From assembly GCA_023212695.1 (NCBI GenBank), contig JALCCG010000007.1:62001-126000 (forward strand): a DNA stretch of 64,000 nucleotides, given 5' to 3'. This DNA is from Sporisorium sorghi (Eukaryota > Basidiomycota > Ustilaginomycetes > Ustilaginales > Ustilaginaceae). The notes under the pieces were generated by a model. The model was not told the DNA's origin. It was given only the letters and a program-made list of their open reading frames with translations, and searched no databases. Both the position numbers and the translations under genes were made by a program. Below, piece after piece: positions 57,667-64,000 of this stretch; the first letter of the stretch is position 1; every line of letters starts with the position of its first letter.

Positions 57667-58560
57667 TTATCTTAAGAAGTCAAGCAGACTTGGGCGAATT
57701 ACACGAGCCATAGTATCCAATGAAGCCTGATATACACTCTCTGAAGTTTTCAAATCAATAATTACTTTTGAAATATCAGCATCTTCAGCCTTCGATAATA
57801 AATCCATATAATTTATATTTAGGTCCCCAAGCCTACCCAGTGTGAATTCCAATCGATTTTGTTTACCACCGATTTCGGCTTGAGCTATAATTACATTTTC
57901 TAAATTGCCTTGTAAGTCGGTGATGGCATTTTGAATTCCCGTAGTATCGTCCGCTAAAAGTGCTTTTTTCAGGTTATCTACAACGGAAAACAGACCAGAG
58001 GAATCACCATAAGTTCCAAATACTTCCTCCCCAAGTGTATTTACCTCGACAGTTATTCCAGCCCCTACTTGATATAAAACGACACCATTATCCAGATCAT
58101 ATGTGGTTGATGCAGGGTCCTCTGGAAAGGGTTGCTGATCCGTTCTCTCTCCATTGAAGATATACTTACCCTTAAATTGTGAGTTTCCAAGGGATACCAA
58201 CTGCTTATATAACTCATCCACCTCAGAAGCAATATTCACTCTAGCATCTGCCGGTACAGTATCCGTTCCACCCTCAATAGCTAGTTCTGATAACCGTTGG
58301 ATAATTGAGGTGACTTCAGTCATCACTGTATCGCCATACTTCAACCAAGAATCCGCATCATCCGCATTTTGCTCAAACTGCGTTGTTGCCGTGATCTGGC
58401 CGCGGTATTGGAGCGCACTGGCTACACCCACCGGATCGTCGGAAGGACGGTTGATACGGCGCTGGGTCATCATTTGTTCCTGGTATTTATCCAGTCTGCG
58501 ATAGTTGCCTTGGAGACCACTCATCATGGAGCTGGTCATCATAGATTGGGTTATGCGCAC
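57667..58560 (-). CDS. flgL: FlgL, hook-filament junction protein
   Basis: Hook-associated protein 3, 297 residues. The flagellin-like N-terminal coil (MRITQSMM, RINRPSDDPVGVASAL) and C-terminal coil (about 245-297) enclose a small middle domain. The start is GTG at 58560 after AGGAGGAG. It lies 12 bp behind flgK. Confidence 0.95.
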   Translation of the reverse strand: MRITQSMMTSSMMSGLQGNYRRLDKYQEQMMTQRRINRPSDDPVGVASALQYRGQITATTQFEQNADDADSWLKYGDTVMTEVTSIIQRLSELAIEGGTDTVPADARVNIASEVDELYKQLVSLGNSQFKGKYIFNGERTDQQPFPEDPASTTYDLDNGVVLYQVGAGITVEVNTLGEEVFGTYGDSSGLFSVVDNLKKALLADDTTGIQNAITDLQGNLENVIIAQAEIGGKQNRLEFTLGRLGDLNINYMDLLSKAEDADISKVIIDLKTSESVYQASLDTMARVIRPSLLDFLR

Positions 58561-58572
58561 AATTTACTCCTC

Positions 58573-60144
58573 CTATCTGCCGACGACGCCGGTACCGTTG
58601 ATTAATTTGTCCAACATCTCGTCGATGGTAGTAACCACGCGTGAAGATGCGCTGTATGCATGCTGGAAGCGGATAAGATCGGACATTTCCTCATCTAGTG
58701 ACACACTGCTAATGGATAGACGGAGTGTATCTGCATGTTCCACCAGTAACGTACCGTTCTCCACCATCTTAATGGCGTTGCTGCTATCCGTACCTAATTT
58801 GGAAATAACAGACTGGAGATATCCTTCAAAGTTCGTAATATCCGTTACTGCACCGTTGCTGTTGTTCGGATTAAAACTAAACGTACGTTCAGACAAGCCG
58901 GCAATCAGAAGCGCCATGCCGCCGTTACCTTTCAGGACCACCTCGGATGTTGTTCCATCCGGATTTGTTTTCATTTCGGTCCGTAAGGACGCACCGATGT
59001 TTTTCAAATCGGATTGGATATTCTGACTGAGCCTCATATTCCCTGCTGTAATTGGACCTCCATTGGCAGATACAAAGAAGTCACTTCCTGTAGTAGCAGG
59101 TTCGTTCAAGGTGTAACCGAGTTTATGTAATCCGTTAAGTCCATCTACAGTATGCTTGGTATCCTCCGCAAGTTTACGAGGATTATTCGCATCCATTACC
59201 GCATTCGGAATGTTCACGCCTGGAGGGAGAATCGTTCCAGCCGGCAGGGTAACTTCTACTTTTCCGGTAGCCAATGTGTTGGCCATAATATTCAACTGGG
59301 TGATATACCCTTGAACGTGCACATCTCGGGAGGTTACATATCCAGCAATTTCTCCACCGGTTAATGTCCCCGCTATGGCATTCGTAATCGGCGTGGAGGT
59401 CATATCGTCCACCACTACCTGATTACCAAACGTCACTTGATAGACATCCCCGGTCTCGGTTACATTCACGTTCCCAAGCAAGGAGAGCTGATCAATCAGC
59501 AGGTCCCGCTTGTCGCGCATATCGTTCGCGTTATCGCCAAGACCCTCAATCCGTTTAATACTCTGGGTTAATTCTGCAACTTGGTCGATATAATTGTTGG
59601 CTTCAGCAACCTTAGTGTCAATACGAGAAGTCAGATTATTGCTGAGCGTGTCCAGCTGAGAATATATATGGTTAAACGTCTCGGTCAATGCGATAGCTTT
59701 CTGCTGAACTGCCATACGGGCCGACAAATCGGTATCACTCGGGTTTTTGCTCAATGTCTGCCAGGCGGTCCAGAACTCCGCAATGCTTGCGCTCAAGCTG
59801 CTGTCGGAAGGCTCATTAAAAATCCCCTCAATATTCGAAAGCGTCTCTTGCTGTACGCTCCACGTCGACAGATTGGTATTCTGGTTGCGGTACTCGATAT
59901 CCAGCAGGAAATCCCGCACCCGTCTGATACTATCTGCCTCGACACCCATCCCGAGCTGACCGGCCGCTTGGGAACGCTGCATTCCTGGAAAAGCGATAGG
60001 ATTGGCCGCAACCAAGCGCGTGGTCTGACGAGAGTAACCCGGCGTATTAGCATTCGTAACGTTATGACCAGCTGTGTTAATCGCAGCTTGCTGGGCAATC
60101 AAGCCCCTCTTTCCGATTTCGAGCAAATGAAATGTAGATCTCAT
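58573..60144 (-). CDS. flgK: FlgK, hook-filament junction protein
   Basis: Hook-associated protein 1, 523 residues from the ATG at 60144 (AGAAAGGA upstream). The N-terminal rod motif INTAGHNVTNANTPGYSRQ and the C-terminal D0 helix (about 470-523; FQHAYSASSRVVTTIDEMLD) are diagnostic. The frame to 60240 has no ribosome site and overlaps flgN. Confidence 0.96.
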   Translation of the reverse strand: MRSTFHLLEIGKRGLIAQQAAINTAGHNVTNANTPGYSRQTTRLVAANPIAFPGMQRSQAAGQLGMGVEADSIRRVRDFLLDIEYRNQNTNLSTWSVQQETLSNIEGIFNEPSDSSLSASIAEFWTAWQTLSKNPSDTDLSARMAVQQKAIALTETFNHIYSQLDTLSNNLTSRIDTKVAEANNYIDQVAELTQSIKRIEGLGDNANDMRDKRDLLIDQLSLLGNVNVTETGDVYQVTFGNQVVVDDMTSTPITNAIAGTLTGGEIAGYVTSRDVHVQGYITQLNIMANTLATGKVEVTLPAGTILPPGVNIPNAVMDANNPRKLAEDTKHTVDGLNGLHKLGYTLNEPATTGSDFFVSANGGPITAGNMRLSQNIQSDLKNIGASLRTEMKTNPDGTTSEVVLKGNGGMALLIAGLSERTFSFNPNNSNGAVTDITNFEGYLQSVISKLGTDSSNAIKMVENGTLLVEHADTLRLSISSVSLDEEMSDLIRFQHAYSASSRVVTTIDEMLDKLINGTGVVGR

Positions 60145-60163
60145 CGTACATTTTCCTTTCTGC

Positions 60164-60664
60164 TTATGCCCTGGTATCAAACATGCTTCGGCCTTTGCCG
60201 GCCGGATTTTGATGCTTCGGATGTTGATATAGCAAATCATCCTCAGGACGGCTGACTAACAAGTTCAAACTGTAGTCAATGAACGCCAGGGACTGTTCGA
60301 TCAACTCGCGGTTGATGGCATTCAGTTCCTTGAGTTCCATGAGCCTGTCCATTAATTGCTCCTGCACATCCTGCAGCTCTGTTTTTTCATCCGGATTAAA
60401 TACAAGACGAGTCATTTCGGTAACCGTCAGCTGAAGCTGGGAGCGGATGCCCTTATCACGTAAAAAATCATCTGCGGCGCCTTGACGCAGTGCTTCCGTT
60501 TCCGCCACCTGCTTCAGCAGGCGGTTCTCCTTGGTCATGACCGCTGTAAGACGTTCCACATCATTATCCAAAATGGCTTGCCTTTTATCTTTCCCTGCCT
60601 CTATGAGCTGCTCATGCAGCTCATCCTGACGCTTCATATATTCGATAATGGTTCTAGCACTCAC
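60164..60664 (-). CDS. flgN: FlgN, export chaperone for FlgK and FlgL
   Basis: A 166-residue, strongly helical, charged protein like YvyG of B. subtilis. NRELIEQSLAFIDYSLNLL (about 118-136) matches the FlgN C-terminal region that binds FlgK/FlgL. The start is GTG at 60664, overlapping the flgM stop as GTGA, so translation is coupled. It precedes flgK by 19 bp. Confidence 0.9.
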   Translation of the reverse strand: MSARTIIEYMKRQDELHEQLIEAGKDKRQAILDNDVERLTAVMTKENRLLKQVAETEALRQGAADDFLRDKGIRSQLQLTVTEMTRLVFNPDEKTELQDVQEQLMDRLMELKELNAINRELIEQSLAFIDYSLNLLVSRPEDDLLYQHPKHQNPAGKGRSMFDTRA

Positions 60665-60957
60665 TTGGATTCACCTGATTTATTGTAGGATTGAAAATAC
60701 GGGAGCAATTTGTCCGCCAAACGGTCGACGGGCACCTCATAAGTACCATTAGCTACGGATTCCTTCAAACGCTGAATTTTCTCCGCGCGCTCCGGATCCT
60801 GTACTTTACTCTGTGCACTCAGTTCCATCGCCTCCGGTGAGATAGATACTTCATCCTTGCGGCGCTTCTTCTTATCGATATGCTGCATCTCCCGAGATTC
60901 AATATTCCGTTGATACGAATTGATGCCGTTCACACGTCCCGATTCGTTAATCTTCAC
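60661..60957 (-). CDS. flgM: FlgM, anti-sigma-D factor
   Basis: A 98-residue protein that holds sigma-D inactive until the hook is built. The C-terminal half (about 37-90; VSISPEAMELSAQ, RLKESVANGTYEVPVDRLADKLL) is the sigma-binding region. The start is GTG at 60957 after GAGGTGA. It is preceded by a terminator that overlaps a sigma-D-like promoter, so it can be driven by the factor it inhibits. Confidence 0.95.
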   Translation of the reverse strand: MKINESGRVNGINSYQRNIESREMQHIDKKKRRKDEVSISPEAMELSAQSKVQDPERAEKIQRLKESVANGTYEVPVDRLADKLLPYFQSYNKSGESK

Positions 60958-60983
60958 GTCAAATCACCTCACTTAAAATAAAA

Positions 60984-61013
60984 GACCGATAAGCTTTACT
61001 AAGTTTATCGGTC
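60984..61013 (-). terminator. terminator of yvyF
   Basis: GACCGATAA / TTATCGGTC stem with a 12-base loop, followed on the minus strand by TTTTATTTT. It stands between yvyF and flgM. Confidence 0.75.
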
Positions 61014-61031
61014 GGATATGAAACATTGTTA
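61005..61031 (-). promoter_or_regulatory. candidate sigma-D promoter of flgM
   Basis: TAAC, 15-bp spacer, ACCGATAA on the minus strand. The -10 is the first arm of the yvyF terminator, so a transcript started here would lack the full hairpin. Confidence 0.55.
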
Positions 61032-61043
61032 ATAGTTCAAAAG

Positions 61044-61454
61044 TTAGTATTTGCGCAGTTTATCTACTGCGCGGTAAGTCTCTCTATCTTTTCCGGACCC
61101 AGGCTGATGTTCCTGGTCTCCTGCAGCCGCCTGCCTAAGTTCTCTCGTTAATCGCGTCCGGCAGGACTCGCACATGTTGCTCTCGCGAATCAACGTCCCG
61201 CATACTTCGCAAGGGTAAGCCATGTTGGGCGCGTTCGCAATCGAGATCCGGCCTTCCTTGATAAACTTCGTAATCTGCCTCATGGATACTTCCGTAGCCT
61301 CAGAGACCTCGTGAATGGTAGCACCTCTTTGCTCACGAAGGAAGGTTGCGCATTTCTCGTATTCTTTTTCAATAACCTTCATGCAATCCTGACACATTTC
61401 CCGAATATTAACGGTATATAACTTGCCGCACCGAGGGCAATTCCCCAGATTCAT
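61044..61454 (-). CDS. yvyF: YvyF-type zinc-ribbon flagellar operon protein
   Basis: A 136-residue cytoplasmic protein. Two zinc ribbons, NCPRCGK...CQDC and PCEVCG...CESC, flank a helix-turn-helix-like part (about 48-75; GATIHEVSEATEVSMRQITKFI) like that of MerR or MarR-type proteins. It is a constant first gene of this flagellar block; its exact task is not established. The ATG at 61454 has ATGGAGG upstream; the frame to 61475 does not. Confidence 0.88.
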   Translation of the reverse strand: MNLGNCPRCGKLYTVNIREMCQDCMKVIEKEYEKCATFLREQRGATIHEVSEATEVSMRQITKFIKEGRISIANAPNMAYPCEVCGTLIRESNMCESCRTRLTRELRQAAAGDQEHQPGSGKDRETYRAVDKLRKY

Positions 61455-61567
61455 GCTCAACAACCTCCATGCCACATAGAACCTTTGATACCCCTAGATT
61501 ACCTTATCTTAGGCCTTACGTCTATCGTTCAAAAAGAGAATCCACACATTTTTCTGATTTCCGGTAT

Positions 61568-62437
61568 TTACGAGCGGGCCCAGGTTAAACTGTAGATCTC
61601 TATCGGCATCTCCAGGTTTGCTTCATAACTCCGTAAAACCTCTGCGCAAGCATTAATCGTACTTCCTGTTGTGTAGATATCGTCTACCAAAAGTATACGA
61701 AAGGGACCTTTCATACGGGAATGCGAGGTTCCAGCTGGAGAAGGGATGCGATTGGCGGCCTGCCTGTTTATGACCCCTAGCACATCGGGTACGTGCTGCA
61801 CTGCACCGAACACCCCTTCCATATCCTTGAGCCGATCCATCCGGCTCTTGAAACTCTGCTTATCCGTGTGGCGCTTCCGCTCCAGCAGCCGGACATAAGG
61901 AAGCTTTATTCGAAACGCAAGCCCATGGGCAAGTACTTCGGCTTGGTTGAATCCCCTCTCTCGAAGCCTTTCATCACTTACCGGAACCGAGGTGACGGCA
62001 TGCACATTCCATGGTTCGGCTCGAGGGTTCTTTAACCCCCTTTTATGTAAATGAATATTCGTTTCCCTATGAAGCAAGGCATATGCGCGCAGCAGCATTT
62101 CTGCTAGAAGCGGAGCGTAACGCTCGTTCCCACGATATTTATATTGTGCTAACCACTCCCTCATCTGCGCATCGTAGGTCACCGCACTTCGGTTCAAAAT
62201 AAAACTTCTTTTGCTCATGCTCATTCCAAACCTATTGCAGTCTGGACAACCAATCCCCCGTCCGCATTGCAGGCACCGGGGGTTAACGATCCAAGGGATT
62301 TGCCTGGAACAGCCATAGCATATCCCTGGAAGCTCTCGAGCAAGAGAAGCGCTTTTACCACAAGCGAGACAGGTTTCGTTCATCGGCTTGAGCAAACGAT
62401 GCATATGACCAAGCAGTTTGGCGAAGACGTCTGACAT
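61568..62437 (-). CDS. comFC: ComFC, phosphoribosyltransferase-fold competence protein
   Basis: A 289-residue protein needed for DNA uptake in naturally competent relatives. Two CxxC pairs form a zinc ribbon (about 22-68; CLACG, CYGC, CLQCG, CPDC), and the PRPP-binding motif ILLVDDIYTTGST lies near residue 250. It is longer than B. subtilis ComFC (229) because of an insert around 210-235. I prefer the ATG at 62437; GGAGAGGGG lies 12 bases upstream, and a TTG directly before it is possible. The upstream frame continues to 62557 without a ribosome site. Confidence 0.9.
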   Translation of the reverse strand: MSDVFAKLLGHMHRLLKPMNETCLACGKSASLARELPGICYGCSRQIPWIVNPRCLQCGRGIGCPDCNRFGMSMSKRSFILNRSAVTYDAQMREWLAQYKYRGNERYAPLLAEMLLRAYALLHRETNIHLHKRGLKNPRAEPWNVHAVTSVPVSDERLRERGFNQAEVLAHGLAFRIKLPYVRLLERKRHTDKQSFKSRMDRLKDMEGVFGAVQHVPDVLGVINRQAANRIPSPAGTSHSRMKGPFRILLVDDIYTTGSTINACAEVLRSYEANLEMPIEIYSLTWARS

Positions 62438-62739
62438 CAAATACGACAGCCCCTCTCCTTTTTGGGATGGTAAGTTGGATTTATTTACAGATACAAGAAT
62501 TTTCAATAGATTAGTCAACCGTACTGCATAACATCCGATGGTTACTCCAGAGAGCACAATCTTTCTACAATCACTATAGCAATCCTGAACTGAAGATCAT
62601 GAAGTGTATTCCAACTACAGCCCTCACAGTTTAAGACATCCAACAGTCATCGTCACCATATCCCGACAAAAACAGCGCCAGCCTATACGCTTAGAGTTCC
62701 TAAAACTCCATGGGTAAAATTCCCCCTGTTCTTACTCCC
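62438..62739 (-). other. comFA-comFC spacer, no gene seen
   Basis: About 300 bp. The part next to comFC is open in the comFC frame to 62557; the rest shows no promoter, hairpin or coding signal I can support. Confidence 0.4.
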
Positions 62740-64000
62740 TTACTCACTCGACAATTGCTCGAATGATCGTAAATACCCGCCTTTACCGGCGATTCGGTTC
62801 ATTGCCTTGATTTGCCGAACGGCCGAGCTTTGGCATCGAGTCCACTGGGGTGCTGCAAATACCACCCGCCCTGCCGGATCATCCTTGGATCGACCCGCGC
62901 GACCAGCCATTTGAATCAAAGCGGCCTCATCAAAAAGCTCGCTGTCTGCATCCAAAATAAACACATCACTCTTGGGAACCGTTACTCCGCGCTCGAGTAT
63001 CGTCGTTGTCACCAGCAAGCGAATCTCGCGGTTGCGGAAGGACATCACTTTGCTTGCCCGATTCGGATCGATGGATGATGTCCCTTCAATCGGTGCATTG
63101 GGAATCGCCTTGCGGAGCACCTCCAGAAAAGGCTCGATATGCTTAATGCGGGATGCAAACAGGAACACCTGAGCGCCGCGAGAAAGAGATGCACTTAAAT
63201 TACGGACCAAACCCGGGGGAAGCTTCTTTTCTTGCAAGCATCGGTTCACTGTGGGAATTTTAAGCTTATGTGGAACAGGCAGCGGATGACCATGAAAACG
63301 CGCGGGTACTTTAGCATGAGGCAAACGGCCTGCTGCCGCCTCCCGCTGCAACGGCGCTGGCGGGGTGGCTGACAGGTAGATATATTTCCCTCCTGCTTTA
63401 CAAGCCCCCTTGGCCGCATAATCCAGCATCGGATCATTATGATAAGGGAATGCATCGATTTCATCGATAACCACCAGGTCAAAAGCTCCCCTAAAACGCA
63501 GAAGCTGATGCGTCGTTGCCAGCGTGATGCTCCCTCGCTTCCACCGATCCGGACTTCCTCCATATAGCGTAACTACCGTCTCCTCCGGAAAAGCCTTGGA
63601 TAAACGGGGCGCAAGTTCCAGCACCACATCCCTTCTTGGGGCAGCGACCAACACGCGGCCACCTGCATCCAGAACAGACTGCAAAAGCGGAAAGATCATT
63701 TCGGTTTTTCCGGCCCCGGTCACCGCCCAGATGAGAAACCGGGCGAGCCCCGCGGAGCCCCCTGCGGGCGGCTCCGCCAAAAACCGCAGCGCAGCGCCAG
63801 CGGCGGCGCTCTGCGCTGCGCTAAGCCCCCACCGGCCCAAGGCCGCGGTGGGGGAACCCCCGGCCGTGCCCCGCACGGCCGACCCTGCTGCGCCATGCAG
63901 CAGCAGGGCACAAGCGCGGCTGCGCCCCATGGCGAGGCAGGCCTCGCAATAGGCGCAAGCCGCCGAGCCGCACGCGGCGCATGCCGTGCGGCTACGGGCC
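62740..64000 (-). CDS. comFA: ComFA, DNA-uptake helicase (5' end outside window)
   Basis: An ATP-driven helicase-like protein that helps pull single-stranded DNA into competent cells. The frame is open to the window edge, giving 419 residues; the N-terminus is missing. At the edge a Cys-rich zinc finger is seen (CAACGSAACAYCEAC). Walker A is VTGAGKTEM, the DExD motif is VVIDEIDAFPY, then LSATPP and QMAGRAGR. The ATG at 63930 is internal and would delete the finger, so it is not the start. Residues after the finger are very rich in Ala and Gly with extreme GC content. The comFC gene follows after 302 bp. Confidence 0.92.
   Translation of the reverse strand, partial: ARSRTACAACGSAACAYCEACLAMGRSRACALLLHGAAGSAVRGTAGGSPTAALGRWGLSAAQSAAAGAALRFLAEPPAGGSAGLARFLIWAVTGAGKTEMIFPLLQSVLDAGGRVLVAAPRRDVVLELAPRLSKAFPEETVVTLYGGSPDRWKRGSITLATTHQLLRFRGAFDLVVIDEIDAFPYHNDPMLDYAAKGACKAGGKYIYLSATPPAPLQREAAAGRLPHAKVPARFHGHPLPVPHKLKIPTVNRCLQEKKLPPGLVRNLSASLSRGAQVFLFASRIKHIEPFLEVLRKAIPNAPIEGTSSIDPNRASKVMSFRNREIRLLVTTTILERGVTVPKSDVFILDADSELFDEAALIQMAGRAGRSKDDPAGRVVFAAPQWTRCQSSAVRQIKAMNRIAGKGGYLRSFEQLSSE

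Overview
The window reads as chromosome of a Paenibacillus-like member of the Bacillota. The flagellar, secA, prfB, ftsEX, ctpB, minJ-like and uvrBA blocks follow the order known from Bacillus subtilis. Shine-Dalgarno sites are strong, GTG and TTG starts are frequent, and proteins with copper-amine-oxidase stalk, SLH and VanW domains fit that group. I see no rRNA, tRNA, CRISPR array, insertion sequence or prophage. The genus is an inference from gene content, not from a marker search.

Layout. 0-7 kb: a ribosomal-protection-type GTPase cut by the window edge, a translationally coupled HtrA-like protease and stalk-domain protein pair, a 69-residue membrane protein, and an SLH/fibronectin surface protein. 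7-14 kb: uvrB-uvrA with a strong promoter and a LexA-like box, then motA-motB on the other strand. 14-20 kb: an ABC-2 exporter (ATPase plus two permeases) divergent from a NarL-type two-component pair, a set resembling LnrJKLMN of B. subtilis. 20-26 kb: a MinJ-like PDZ protein, CtpB, an EnvC/PcsB-like hydrolase, FtsX and FtsE, with a match to the WalR box in the ftsE/vanW intergenic region. 26-30 kb: a VanW protein, two bactofilin-like proteins and an esterase. 30-39 kb: a complete arginine operon argCJBDFGH. 39-46.5 kb: GNAT acetyltransferase, YitT, prfB with its programmed frameshift, secA, hpf and a cold-shock gene. 46.6-61.5 kb: the late flagellar block yvyF-flgM-flgN-flgK-flgL-yviE-fliW-csrA-hag-flaG-fliD-fliS-fliT, followed by a secreted VWA-IPT/TIG protein and a 1001-residue double glycosyltransferase. 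61.5-64 kb: comFC and the 3' part of comFA.

How the genes work together. The flagellin leader carries a sigma-D promoter, a hairpin presenting GGA in its loop, and a GGA-rich Shine-Dalgarno; csrA and fliW lie just upstream, so the CsrA-FliW-Hag circuit is legible in the DNA. The same leader holds an unreported-looking 34-codon upstream ORF that overlaps the hag start. The VWA-IPT protein is 21 bp behind fliT and ends in a strong terminator, so it appears to be the last gene of the filament-cap operon. It, the upstream ORF and the double glycosyltransferase are the most interesting candidates here. FtsEX, the EnvC/PcsB-like hydrolase, CtpB and the MinJ-like protein form a division and cell-wall module.
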